Below, piece by piece: positions 44,387 through 57,900 of a DNA stretch of 64,000 nt. This stretch comes from Oscarella lobularis (taxonomy: Eukaryota > Porifera > Homoscleromorpha > Homosclerophorida > Oscarellidae), in the NCBI RefSeq assembly GCF_947507565.1, contig NC_089178.1, positions 3,224,001 through 3,288,000 on the forward strand, written 5' to 3'. The notes beneath the pieces were generated by a model, which did not search any database, had not been told where the DNA came from, and saw only the letters and a list, made by a program, of their open reading frames with translations. A program made the translations under genes and the position numbers. Within the stretch, counting starts at the first letter, position 1. Every line of letters starts with the position of its first letter.

Positions 44387-44499
44387 TTGGTATATAAAGT
44401 CACCCCCGGGACAGATGGGTTACTGTCTCCCCGAAAGAGGGCCTGGGTGAAGGGCCCTTCACCTGAAGACCCCGGGAGGACGCTCATTTTTTTGTTTTT
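44387..44499 (+). ncRNA. Candidate small structured pol III-type RNA
   Basis: A TATATAAA at 44391-44398 is followed by about 88 bases with strong hairpin potential and then T7 plus T5 runs (44487-44499) that could terminate RNA polymerase III. The hairpins are GACAG/CTGTC around 44410-44428 and the palindrome GGTGAAGGGCCCTTCACC near 44446-44463. No known RNA family (U6, Y RNA, RNase P, MRP, 7SK, tRNA-Sec) is recognised. It could equally be part of a repeat, and T-runs are common in this genome. Confidence 0.25.
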
Positions 44500-44666
44500 G
44501 CAACTTCCGGTTTACTTCCGTGTTTATTAAAAATAAAACGAACGTAGCGAGAAATGCTCAGGTCCTATGCCGAAAAACCACGCGAATTCTACTTGCAACC
44601 AGCTACTGCAAAACTAACTACCCTTCCGTTTTCACTTTCTGCACATAGCGTGCACTAACGCGATAT

Positions 44667-46101
44667 ATGGCTTTAGTGAAGTTGTTCGTCGTCGCGGCCT
44701 TGTTTGCTGCCGCCTTTGCTTTGTACAAGCCGGCGAAGGCAAGATCCGAGTGCTTCTAAGTCGCGATCGTCATCTTTCGATAGATACCGGCAAAGGAGCA
44801 CGTTGTCACGCCAAGACCGCACGACTACATTCCAGCGAGCTCGATTCCCGACGACTTCGACTGGAAACTGGTAAACGGAACCGTCTACGTGACTCGCGTG
44901 GGAAGTCAGCTTCAGCCTCACCCGTGTGGCTCGTGTTGGTACGCGAAAACGACGCCGCTTCGTCACCTTCTTACTTTTGCTGTAGGGCGCATGCGACTGC
45001 CGGGGCTTTGTCGGATAGAATTAAAATCGCTACAAAAGCGCTCGACCCGGATATCAATATCTCGCCACAAGGAATCTAAAATAGAAAATTTTGGCTATCG
45101 TCTTTTACGGTTTTTTTGCAGTGTTGCTTGATTGTGGGGATATGGGCTCGTGCGAAGGAGGTGCAGCTAAATGTGAATGCCTTACTGTATGGATATTTTT
45201 CCTATAGGTGATCACGTAAAAGCGTACGAGTATATTCATCAGAACGGAATCACTGACGAAACGTCTGAGCCTTTAAATTTGAACTACAAGGATTTATTTC
45301 TCTTTTTTTGCATAGCTGTACTCCATCTATGGGCGTTAGTCAACTCAACTGGGGCGAAGTAGACTGTAAACAGAGAATGTGCAGAACATGTGACTTGTGA
45401 GACTAGCCATCAGTTTCAATAATAACAAAATTGTGCCATTTTTTGCTGTTATAGCAAGACAGGAAATTGCTACTTCATAAACGGGACGGTCTATTCTATA
45501 TCCGAATATGGTATACACAGAGGGGACGCGTAGTAGTAGTGTAGTCAGATTGGTAAGTAAACTGCTTTAGGTACGGTACTTGGTGAAGAGCAAATGATAG
45601 CAGAAATATATGCAAGAGGGTTTGTGATATCTTAAGATGCTGAAGTATAAGGCGAGTGTCTGTCTACATTTAGGCCTATTGCTTGTCTGGTTTATGCGCA
45701 TGGAGAATCATTCCTGCACTACAAGGAGGGAATTATTATTGGTACGATTATCTTACCTGGCGTTATTGACTCTTTATGCCTGCTTTATCATACCAGACAA
45801 TACTCCGTACAATATGACGACCCACGTTGTTGCAATCACTGGCTGGGGAGTCGATTCAGTATAAACCTCGTGACATGGAGTTGAAATACCTGAATCGCGT
45901 TGGTTAGAAAACCGGGATGAAGTACTGGTCCGGGAGAAATTCATTTGGAACGAGCTGGGGAGAGAAAGGATGGTTCAAATTGCAGCGAGGTAAGACTACG
46001 GTATAGACGAAATTCCAACGTCTAAACTATTTCATCTATTAGGAACAAATTCTCTGGATATTGAAAAGTCAACGTGCAGTTGGGCGGTCCCTATTGTGTA
46101 G
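44667..46101 (+). CDS. CTSZ: Cathepsin Z (cathepsin X) family cysteine carboxypeptidase
   Basis: Plus-strand gene of many short exons. Signal peptide MALVKLFVVAALFAAAFA, then a very short pro-region. The first intron appears to be GC-AG (GCGAAG/GCAAGA to CGATAG), leading to TPRPHDYIPASSIPDDFDWK. The active-site Cys is in PCGSCW (about 44930), split across the next intron, followed by AHATAGALSDRIKI. Then come LLDCGDMGSCEGGDHVKAYE, HQNGITDET, LGEEQMIAEIYARGPIACLV, the active-site His in THVVAITGWG (about 45830), and Asn in YWSGRNSFGTSWGEKGWF. The end TCSWAVPIV mirrors the cathepsin Z terminus CTFGDPIV. The catalytic triad is complete. The cathepsin X mini-loop HIP before the Cys is replaced (LQPHP), and the propeptide Cys is not evident. 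It converges on a collagen gene (stop 46292). Confidence 0.85.
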
Positions 46102-46291
46102 CCTCCCCTCGATCTTTTGTGGGGGAAAGGGTTCTGTGACAACTACTCAAAACTTCTGTTTCATTATAGAACTAGTTGGTTGAATTATGAACAATGTCAA
46201 ATGTAGGTGAATTTCTGTACGCGACAAGGATTGCTACTACTACTACTACTACTGCTACGAGGTACTTAGCATAGAGAATACAATGCTGCTG

Positions 46292-49200
46292 TCAAAGAAA
46301 ACAGACTAATCCTATGTCAATTTCGAACCTGTCCGAAGACCGCTCTGTGTGTCGCGTATCAAAATCTACTAGTGGTAGCTGATCCGGTTTGTGCGTGTCA
46401 ATAGAAAAAATTGTTTCTTGTCGCGTTTCGTCATTTCTTGCCTCATTCTAACAAACAGCTCGTAGGTTACAAGAAAAATCTCTGCTGGGCAAAGGGGGCT
46501 CTCACCTGACAATCATCTTTGTAGACTGATGGGCGAAAAGGCAAGTCGTATCCAAATTGATCTCCGTTCCAGCCTTCAAAGCGCCAGGCTTTGGTGTAAG
46601 TTCTCGTGGCGTTGTCGTACCAGACGGGAGTGTTCCAGCAGCGCACGCGCACCTCTTGTCGCGCTCGCGTGCTCAAGAGACGCAAGAAAGCGAGTTGAAC
46701 TTGATCGACAGAGTAGTCCAACTGCAAAGCGGCGTTACACCGATCGATTGCCTGTCTAAAAAACGTCCAGTCGTACATACCTCGTCCGCAAAACTGCCCG
46801 ACTTCTCCTCTTCCGTCACAACCAACTTCAAGTAAACAAAACATGCAATTTTTCCTCTCCCATTTGATGCCCTTCTTGCCTTGGTCGTTTTCGATTCTAA
46901 ACACGTCTCGCCTCCCGCCGTGAAATTGCAGAAAACTCGAATGAAGTCCCCTCCGCAGCCTAGATTCGGATCGATATAGTAGTAGCCTAAACCCGCCACA
47001 GTTCCTCGTATTCTCGCAGTAGAAAAAATATCAACGAACCGTCTGGCGGGTCGCTGCTACATTGCCGAATATCGCGACAACTTCTTCCCGGGTTGGCTTC
47101 CGTTCCGAGCGGCTCCTCCACATACGGAAATGATCCAAACGTCGAACTGTACTTCTTTGACTAGAAGCGAACACACCACAGCACTGAAGCACAAAGGCGA
47201 GTGAATGAACAGACAAACGGGCACCTGTTGACGAAGCAGAGCAGAATCGGGAACAAATCCAGATCTCTGAAGGGGAAAAAAAATTAGCAGCGTTTTGTTA
47301 CCAAAGCGTGTGCTTACTGAAGATCCGGGAGGACCCGGAAGGCCAGGAGGACCCTACAAAACGATGATCTCGGAAAGACGTATCAGTTTCAAACGTCCAT
47401 CTTACTGGAACTCCTCTGGGTCCCTAAACAAAACAAAATACCCGTGTCACTTTCGAATCTTTCACTGTCCGTCTCTTACCGGTCGACCAAGTGGACCCTG
47501 AGATATGCGAGAAAAAAACGAGAGAAAATTATATATGTTATACGGTATTGTCTTTACGTACTTGGGGTCCTGATTCGCCCTGACAAAAATAATAATAATG
47601 ATATTTCGACAGATTACGTAGGTAGATAAAATACTTACTTTTAGTCCTCTTGGCCCCTTTGCAGTGTAAAATGCGACACGTCAAATTCGGCACTCTCATG
47701 AAATAAAGACGGCTTACCAGTAATCCAGGGTGCCCGTTATCACCTGGAATTCCACTGGGACCTTGATAACCCTACAGATCAAATCAAACAAAACGAAGGC
47801 ACGTGCGATTCGCGGTCTCACTATTTCTCCTTTGTCACCGGTCAGACCCTCTGGCCCACGAGGACCCTCAAATCCCTAATCGCAAAGAAAGTAAGTATTC
47901 CACGAAATGATTCGAAATAGCCCACTTTATATCCCCTCGGTCCTCTAAAAGCAGCGTCTCCTAAAGGTCCTGGTCGACCCTAAATAGCGTTTATAGTACG
48001 AGTTGCCAGAATACAAAGGTTGTTTCTACCCGATCGCCTTTTTCTCCTCGTGGACCCGGCGGTCCGAGTTCACCACGTTCGCCCTAGGAAAAGCTCGCTA
48101 TATGCCTCGTACGATGCTATTTCTTACGTGACGGCCTGGTATGCCATCTTTTCCGGGATTTCCGTCAGCTCCTTTGGGCCCCTAAGACAACTTCCAGTAA
48201 AAATGACTTCTTTCGCATTCTTTTTGCTCACTGGAAGTCCTTTGGGTCCACGCAATCCTGGAGGTCCGATTCCTCCTTTCATGCCCTAAAACGCTCTAAG
48301 TATGCAAACTGGTCAGTAGCATGCAATAATATTACCCTAGGACCACTAGGTCCACGGAGGCCAGTTGGACCATGAGGCCCTCGTTCACCCTTTCTTCCGT
48401 CAGGACCGGGAGGACCAGTGGGTCCCGGTGGCCCAACGATTCCCTACGTACTCGATTTTTACGCGTTAGTCGCAATGTACCGATGACGATACTCACTGGT
48501 TCTCCGAGCATTCCTTTTGGACCAGTGTCTCCCGTGGGTCCACGAATTCCCGTTGGGCCGGGCGGACCGGGACTGCCAGGCTCGCCGGGCGGGCCATCTT
48601 TCCCCTTCCGAGAACGTTAACTTACTTGCGATTATAAAGAGGCTAATTTTCCTTACCGGTGATCCAATAGGACCGGTATTCCCACGATCTCCACGCGGTC
48701 CTTTGGCCCCCTAAGATATCAAAAAAATTGGTATACGAATATATGACGACGCACAACTGACAGGATCTCCTGGAGGACCGGGTGGTCCTCGAGTTGCACC
48801 CTTGCCAGGAAGTCCCTGCGTAGAAATCGACATTTATTGCTTATTCTACTTTCCTCTTTAACGAAAATTGACCTTTGGTCCTCGTTCTCCTGATGGACCC
48901 ATCGTTCCCTTCAGACCTTGAAGTCCTGGTATACCTTTCGCGCCGACAAAACCCTTCGGTCCAGTGCTGCCTTTGATTCCCTAGATAATTCACAGCTCCA
49001 TCGATTTGTGCAGCGCACTGAAGTTGCGTACTTTCTCTCCAAGAGGTCCTGGATCGCCCGTTCGACCATCGCTACCCTTGAATCCCTGAAAAGAAAATAA
49101 TATTCTCTACACCTACGCAAGACAGCTAATGCATACTGGCGGTCCCGGTAATCCATCGTCTCCCTGATCGCCGCCGGGGCCTACGTTGCCCTTGAACGCA

Positions 49201-52200
49201 ACGCGCTAAAATCCAGTCTACCCTTTCATCTAATTCACTCACTTTACGACCTTGGAGTCCCGTCTTTCCAGGAGCGCCTTTGTAGCCCGTTTCGCCGCGC
49301 AGGCCGGGAAAGCCGGGTGGACCCTGCTCGCCTGTCGCTCCCTTCGCTCCCTACCAATCAGAGAACGATTTATTCACGTTCGAAATGCAGGTCGGAATCA
49401 ACTTTACTTCTTCGCCCTTCTTTCCCGGTTTTCCGGGAGTGCCTCTGTCGCCAGTGGCTCCCTATAGGATTGCGTTAGAAAGGCAAATGTTTTGCGCGTT
49501 TACTTCTTACAGCTGCACCCTGTTTTCCTTTCTGACCTTTCGTTCCAATCGGTCCGGGAGCTCCCTAATCAAAAAAACATTGAAAAATCAAAAGATCAAA
49601 AATCTGAATTAACCGACAATGATTCCTTTCATTCCTCTCGATCCTGGTAGTCCACGATCTCCCTGCGGTCCCTAGTTTTCGACAGCTCAATTCAGAAAAG
49701 CAAAGACGAAACTCTCCGTTTTTCTTCCTTGCCTTGGGTCCTATAACGCCGTCCGTTCCTGGTGCACCCCGTACTCCAAGCGGACCCTGCATTAACACAA
49801 ACGTGCTGCAATTTACAAATGCCACACGCGGACTAAGGATAAACTGCTTTACTGGATTTCCTCTATCACCAGGTGGTCCTTGAGGCCCAGGAAAACCTTT
49901 GTCACCCTAGAAGGACGCAAAAATGAACGAAGACTACTTCCCAACACTTTGCAATAACCCACCACAGGCCCTCTAGGTCCCTCTGGCCCATATAGCCCAG
50001 AATTTCCGGGAGGACCCTGTAACGGTAATTAATTATCAAATGCTGAAACGCGAGAGTGGCACAAGAGCATCTTACCGGTACTCCCATTGGACCCACTTCT
50101 CCCATTGGGCCACGATTTCCAGGCTCTCCCTATAAAAAGATAATTTGGCGCTGTCAGCGCCATTCGTGTGGATTTCTTACCGCAATTCCTTTTATTCCTA
50201 GGAAGCCTTTTGGCCCTTCGTCGCCAATGACTCCCTTTATAAAATCATCGAGAGCGCGAAAAAGAAACAGACGTTAATCTGACTTTTAAGCCGGCTTTTC
50301 CCTTGGGACCCTGCAGTCCTCGCAGTCCCTGAAAAAAATTGAAAATTTTATCACATAAACTCGTCAACCCAAGCAACACGCTTACGGGATCGCCATTCAT
50401 ACCGTCAAAACCCTGTTCGCCTGGCGCGCCCTAACGAAATCCCCCATAGCACAGAAGACAGCCTATTCTGTTTATTGCCTCACTATTCTGCCCTTTGGGC
50501 CAGGATCGCCAGCATGACCTTTTTCACCCGGAGGTCCGTCAGGACCAGGCTCGCCAACTAATCCTCTAGGGCCAGTTGGACCGTGTGAACCCTACGAGAC
50601 GATTATAGAAAAGCGACGAGGTTTTTCTTCTGCTCTGTTTACCTGCAATCCTCTTGCTCCTTTTCGACCAGGCCTGCCCATCTTTCCCACGACGCCCTAA
50701 AAATACTGCAGTTCAATTAGGCAATACTATGACCGTTTCAATCATAGTCGTACCTTCACTCCCGGTTCTCCATCTTCACCCGGAGCTCCGACGTCGCCTG
50801 AATCTCCCTAGACAAATAGGATAAAGCGCGCGTACGGTCGAAGTGCAAAGAACGCACTCGTTCGCCTTTGAAGCCCCTCGGTCCTCTCGGACCAACGAGA
50901 CCCTTTTCTCCCTAGAAATCAAAAGCCCAATTTGGAAAAATTTCTGAAATAAAAACCATCGTATTTCTCACGATGGGGCCATGTTTTCCTGAAAGACCAG
51001 GTAGACCACTGGGTCCCTTTAGAAATATCACGCAAAAAATGAAAACAATCAAATTTAAATAACACTTTACCTCACCACCCATTCTTCCCACTGCCCCTTT
51101 GGGCCCAGGCGGACCAATATTTCCCTAATCAAAAGTCACACTGTACACCTCTAAAACCAATTCTCTTTATGACAGACCTCCAATCCGGGTGGTCCCGGCT
51201 GACCAGGTATTCCTGGAAGACCCTGTAACAAATACAGCGTCAAACCCATCGACTCGCCTCCCAATAAACTGAACGAATGTTCCCCTCCCTTCCTCCTTCG
51301 ATATGTACAGAAGACCACTCACTTGCCTTCTCTCCTTTCAGCCCAGACAGCCCATCTTCACCTTGGTCTCCTCGACGACCCTAAAGCCACGAAAAAAAAT
51401 TGACATGAGTGAGTATCAGAACGACAAGCACTCACACGTTCACCCATATCTCCTTTGTGGCCTCGCGGTCCAAGCTTTCCTAACGGACCCTAAAGAAATA
51501 ATAAAAAAAGGGTCACATGCTGTCCGTTTAGAGAACTCACCACGAGACCGGGAATGCCCAGTTTTCCTGGAGGACCTGGATCGCCCATTTCTCCCTATAG
51601 AAATTGCACTGATTGCAGTCGTCACTGACGACTTGCTTACTTCTAGACCGTCTTCGCCCGGAGGTCCAATATCACCCACATCCCCGGTGTCTCCCTAGAA
51701 AGATTCGTTTTTGATGATTTTCTTAATAAGTCTTTATACTTGATCGCCGAGGTCTCCAATTTCTCCCATTTCACCCATCTGGCCATATCCGCCCTAATCA
51801 CACCCGTACGTGCAAACGCCAATTTAATAATAATAAAAATCTTTTGCTCTACCTCGCTGCCTTGGAATCCCAGAGGACCGCGTTCTCCGACAGCGCCCTG
51901 AAAACGAGCATAACAAATAGAAGAATTCGAATTCGTTTCGCGTAAAAGATCACCTTCAAACCTTTTTCTCCGAAAGGCCCAGGCAAACCGTCATAGCCCG
52001 GATCGCCCTGAAAGCGCAAAAAATTATTAAAAACTTAGGCAAGAGTAGCATTGTGGTCTAACAGGTTGTCCGTGTTCTCCCGGATCTCCGGGTTGTCCCT
52101 TGGGTCCCTGAACGAAAGAAAATCAATTTCAAAAAAACAGGTCTCAAAGAAAACACTAACTGGAGCTCCTGGTCGTCCGGGAACACCATCCACCCCAGGT

Positions 52201-54465
52201 TGACCTGGGAAGCCCTATGCGAAAAAATCAACTTTTTGTCTAAAAGTCCTGATTTTTTATGCCTTTGGTCCTTTGGCTCCTTTCGTTCCACGGTGACCGT
52301 CGCCTCCCTGAAACGAACGTCCGATGGTTTTAGATCTGCGAAAGAAATGATTTTCCTACTTCGACTCCTTTGTCGCCACGCCGTCCTTTGATTCCGGGCG
52401 GACCTCGGGGACCCTGCAAAATCAATAACAAATGAAACCACGAAAACGAAGCTGTCAAAGGCGGCGCCTAATTAATTAATTTAGCGAAGACAAAAGTCTG
52501 TCATAGAGTACAAAGAATCTATTAGCAAGAAAAATGTATTAGCCGAACCGCAAACGGAGACGTTATTGGGCTCGGTTATGCTAAGACTCCTAATTCCCCC
52601 CACCCCTTATGGAAGAACTATTTACGTACGAGTGGGCCGAACTTTCCTTCAGGTCCCGCTTTTCCTTGCCTGCCCTATGCGAGAACACAAAAGCAACGAC
52701 GAGAGGAGAATCGGTGAAAACGCGAGAAAAACGTTACGTCACTATAATACCGGTGATCCAGTCGCTCCCGTCATTCCCGTCTCTCCCTTTTCGCCGTCAG
52801 CACCCTGGGGGAAACCAAGGGGGGATTACATAAGTGCAATATTGTTGATTAGTTCTCACAGTTGGTCCAACTAATCCGCGTCGACCGGGCAGCCCCGGCG
52901 TGCCCTTTGGGGAGGAAAAATTCCCAAATCACGTGTGCTAATAATAATAGATAATGCTTGCCTTCCGTCCGGGTGGTCCAGGAGGACCTGGTTGCCCAAT
53001 TTCGCCTGATTCACCCTAAACGTAAAATTAAATATTATTCATAGAACGTATTGAACTTACCGGTGGTCCTGAGCGTCCGTGCAACCCCGCCTTGCCAGGA
53101 CTTCCCTGTCGACCCTAAAAACGACATTTCTTCTTTGTCTTCTCTCTCCTCTCGCGTTCCCTTACAGTTTTTCCGGGTGGCCCGGGCATGCCTTTTGGTC
53201 CTTCAGGGCCACGCTCCCCGTCCTCTCCGTCGTCTCCAGGAGGGCCAGTGGGACCAATTGGGCCCGGTAATCCCTGAACGACGCCAATCAATATGTTTTC
53301 ATTTGCATCGTTTATTCGTACTCGAATCCCTTTAGGACCCATCTCTCCATCGGCTCCAGGAACGCCGGAGATACCCTTTAGAATAGAATCTTATTTCATA
53401 GGTGAAAAAAGACTTTTGTCTTCTCGCCTTTTCTCCTCTTCGTCCAGGTGGACCAGGAGGCCCACGATCGCCCTTTTCTCCCTGAAAAGAAAAATAATTA
53501 CGAATCTAATTCTTGAGTGACATCCATACTTTGACATATGTAAACGTCTCCTCTTCGTTTCCCGTGCCCACATCGCTGCCACCTCCTCCATGTCCTCCCC
53601 CACTGGCGCTTTGCTGATAAAAAAGAACCTAAACGATTAAAACGTTTATATAAAAAAAACGTAAATCGAGAAGACGCCTTTCGCCCGAACCTCGGCGCAC
53701 GCAGTATCCGTGTAGCCGCAGTGAAAGAGAGCTTCGAGCGCGTCGTGAAAGACGAAAAGCGCCTGACACAGTTCTCCCTGTTGAAACCAAAAGATTTGAG
53801 TGTTGCTAGATCGCCTAATCGTCGATATTTATCTCCTTCCTTCACCGATTGTCCGGACGACGTCGAACCGACGACGAGTCGGGCCCCCTCGCGTAAATTC
53901 GGTCGGATTCCGCGCGGACTATCGGTCGCGTAGCGCGTGCTCGTTTGCGAGACGAACGCGTCGGAGTCCGAGCAGCCGCCCGAGTGCAATTTGATTCGTC
54001 CTGCTTCGAAGCCGATGCCGATTTCGAATTGGGCTTCGAGGTGAACGTCGTCGAAGACGATTCGTTTCGTTTCGTCGTAGCGAATCGCTAGATGCGAATC
54101 GCTGAGCTCGAGCGCGAACAATCGGCTCCCGTCCGGAGTGACGACGGCGAGAAATTGGCCGGGAGACGTCAATTGACCTTTGAGAACGATCGAGTAGTCT
54201 CGCGGAAAGCGCGGCTTCGAGAAAACGCGCTGAGCGTTGACGACTTGCACTGTTTCGTTTGATATCAGCAGTGTGGGGTCGTGAACAAGTCGTTCCGAGC
54301 GCAATAAGTCGACGAATACGGCTGCAGGAGAGTCAATTCGAACGCTGCTAGATCTGTGTGTATCGTCGCCAACAGACCTCGGCTCGAGACTGCGTTTGCA
54401 TTGTCGATGACAATAGCGAACGCTGCCATCGCAACGACGACCGACCTCCACGTGACGCTCTCCAT
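46292..54465 (-). CDS. Fibrillar collagen alpha chain without a minor helix (TSPN–triple helix–COLFI)
   Basis: Minus-strand gene of dozens of small exons. Signal peptide [20 protein letters not shown], then a TSPN/LamG domain ([52 protein letters not shown]). A Gly/Ser-rich acidic linker (about 53610-53525) leads directly into a long uninterrupted-looking Gly-X-Y helix (about 53480-47330), coded by short exons of multiples of 9 bases. The C-propeptide (COLFI) follows: [70 protein letters not shown] and a last exon [20 protein letters not shown] ending IGLVCFL, stop 46292. Extracellular matrix fibre subunit. Its 5' end is 482 bp from the stop of the neighbouring collagen gene on the same strand. 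No minor helix is seen, unlike that neighbour. Confidence 0.9.
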
Positions 54466-54946
54466 TTTGCCTTCTAAGACGCTATCCCGAACGCTGACTG
54501 GCAATCATACTGGCGAAATGAATGGCTCGCACAGCGGCCCCGTTCGACCGTATGACAGGCCAGTAATTCGATTTGGAGGAGCGGCTTTGTTGCCCTAATC
54601 ACGCGCACGCGTCCAATAGGAAACGTGGCGCGAAAAAAACAAAAGGATCCATATATCTACAATAAATTACTAGAAACGTTTGATTTCGGCACGATAAACT
54701 GGTAGAGTGTGTGTACAGTATACAAAGTTCGTGCAGAACGAACGATACACGACACATTGACGGACGTCACGGACAATAAAAAAAGAGACGCAACTGAAAT
54801 GATGAGAAAATGCCCGTGTACATAAGCAAAAGAGAAGACAAAGACGGAAATCTATCACTACATATCGTTACTTAAGGTCCAGATACCTATGTTTCAAACA
54901 AGCGCGAAAAAAAGAGACTCGTCTAAAAGATACTTCGCTTTTTTTT
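54466..54946. other. Gap between tandem collagen genes
   Basis: About 480 bp containing the promoter of the downstream collagen and the 3' UTR of the upstream one. An AATAAA-like sequence occurs on the minus strand near 54780. A short minus-strand ORF at 54670-54858 has no recognised similarity. No gene called. Confidence 0.5.
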
Positions 54947-57900
54947 CTACGAGAAGCACACGTCTCCCAATTTAAATCCGAAGCGCTGGTCCTCGTTGCC
55001 GAAGTCGGTCACTGCAACATCTACAAGTGGTAGTTTTTCGGTATCCGTCGAACTGACGCGGAAAACGGTGCTTCCCGTTCCCGACTAGTAGGACATGCTA
55101 TCAATGAGCTCATGTACACAAGTAAATTGCCCAATTACCGCGCAATCGTCCTTCTCTATTTCGGGTTGATTGGGGCTGTCGCGAGTGAACTCCTCGCCGT
55201 TGGCTCCGCTCAGACGTAGGGCCTTTTTGTGATTTCCATCCGCGCCGTCGTACCAGGCAACTGAATTTTTGCAGTGATAAACGAACGATTGATGTGCGTT
55301 GGTGCTAAGCATTCTCAAGAAGGAAAGCTGCGATCGATTGACGCTGTACGAGAACTACAAAACATTCGCGTTCAAAAAAACGATGTCATCACATAATTTA
55401 TGAAGACGAACCTGGAAGCCAGACGGAAGCTTGCTAAACCACCAAGGACCTTCGTGCCCACCTCGACTCCACGTCTTTGGATCCACCTGTACACGAGGCG
55501 CGTACACAACGTGCATGCAAACCACGAGTCCGGCTTACGTCCGTAATCGTCGGACTGAAGCACGTTTCGCTGCCGTTTCCGGAGAAGTTGCAGAATACTT
55601 CGAACGCGTCGTACGATGAACCCTGATTAGGATCGATCCAGTACATGCCTACAGAAGTCGAATACATATCGCACGCGCGATTCAGAACCGGCGGTTCGAC
55701 TCGCACCGTCTTCAGGCAATCCGTTGCACGAGCTTGACGAGCTGCAGCGGCACAAGGCCAGATCGCGACAGCTGCGTGCAGGGTTGTCGCGCGTGCCGCG
55801 TGGACGGTTAGGCTGTTCGACCTCCTGTGGCGAAAAGGGAAGCGCTCGACGACGACGACTGCTGCTCGATTCGGAGCCCTCCGAAGCGGAGCTCGAGTCG
55901 CCCTGATTTCGTTTGGAGTTGTCGTGATGACTCTGAGCTTGGAATTCGGGCGGCAGCGGAACGATCTGTCCTGGAGGTCCAGGCGGTCCGGGCGGTCCCT
56001 AAAACGTCAACCATGAAGACACGTGAGAGGAGAAAAAGAAGTTTTTTTCCCCTACAGGATCTCCCGGAGGACCAGGCAAACCATCGTCACCCTAATAAAT
56101 GACAAGAAATGATCTAATGAATCGAAGATAATTTAAATAATACTTACAGGCAATCCTGCTTCTCCCTGATTGAGTGAAAGAAAACAAATGTTAATTAAAA
56201 TGCAAATAGAGTTTATCTCTTAGACGTGCCCTACCTCTAATCCCGACGGTCCCTACAAAACAATTTTTCATTACTCAAATCATAAGTTTCGCCTTTGTTT
56301 TTACCTCCGGTCCTGCTATCCCGTCAACGCCGTTGCTCCCGTCCACACCGATTGTACCCTAAAACGTGTCAAGCGTAAAGCAATTCAATTATTCGCGTCA
56401 CAAAACCCACCTTGTCTCCCACCGGACCCTTTTGACCCTGGTATCCCCCTTCTCCTGTATTGCCCTAAAAAACGTCCGCAGCGTTAGAGCAACGCTCAAA
56501 ACCGACCAAAAAAAAGTCGAACCATTTCTCCTTTTTCTCCATGAGGACCGTCTGGACCCTTCGAACCAGTAAATCCCGGGTCTCCGTCGAAGCCTTGCAA
56601 GCCGGCATTTCCCGAAGATCCAGATGAACCCTACAAACCCCAATTTTTAAAAGTACACGAATCGAATAAACAAAATAAGTACGTACAGATTGCCCTGGAG
56701 TTCCCGCTTGTCCATCCGTTCCAGGATCACCATCAGGACCCTACGAAACGCAAACTTCTGTAGAAAAAACGTCTTTTCTCCGTCTCATTTACGTACCCTT
56801 CCACCGGGTGCTCCATCCGCTCCCTTGGGACCCTGATCACCTTGCAAACCCTAAAATTTTCCTTCCACACGCGGCACTCACGCAACGATGCCTCAGACTG
56901 TACCTGAGGACCTCCGGGACCGATAGGGCCTGAATTGCCTGGCACTCCTTTCGGACCCTGGAACAAAGAAGTCGTTTTCGTACGCAATAAGAGTCAAAGC
57001 AAGCGCTTACGGTTTTTCCTTCTGCACCGACTGGTCCGGCAGCTCCTTCAAAGCCAAATGGTCCCTAGAAAAAGAGCGTGACGTGAACAGGCATGAAGTT
57101 TTTTTTTTAAGAATTCGTGCCTTGGAGCCATCATCTCCACGCATTCCCCGAAGTCCTTGCGTTCCTTTTTGTCCCTGGGTGAAGACAAAAGAAATCGTGC
57201 CAATCTCTATAGAATTTCTCCTCTTAGAGAGAACGTACAGGCGTTCCTCGTTCGCCGTCATCGCCAGGTTGGCCTTTCAAGCCATCATTTCCCTAGCAAC
57301 CGATAGAAATTTGTAAATTGGTTAAAATGGAGTTATCTTCTTACAGGAGGACCAAACTGACCGCCATTTCCAACAGCGCCCGGCAAACCAATAGCTCCCG
57401 ATGATCCTCGCATTCCGGGAAGCCCAGACGATCCTCGTGCCCCGGGAACGCCCTGCGAAAAGTTTGACGTACGCGCGCGGAGAATTATGCGGCCATACCG
57501 GATGGCCTTGGAGACCTCGGGGACCCTGATCACCGGATGTGCCTGGCTTGCCCTAAAAACCCGATACAAATCCATTGAGATTCGTCTTTGAATGTCAATT
57601 GGGTTTTCTAACCGAGTCTCCGGGCAGTCCTTGCGATCCTCTTGGCCCTTGATCACCGACTTCGCCCTATAAGGAGAAGGAGAACGTACGTAATGAAGAC
57701 ACGTGGAAAATAAAATCCGATGCTGACTCTTTTGCCATTTGGGCCGTCAGGTCCTGTAGGGCCAGGAGCGCCGGCACCACCCTAGAAGAAGTGTAAAGCG
57801 CTCGAAAAAAGCCATGGAAAAAAATCCCTGACCTGTTCTCCTTGTTGACCCTTGTACCCTTTATCTCCGCGGTCGCCTTGAGGACCCTTCAGGAAAAAAG

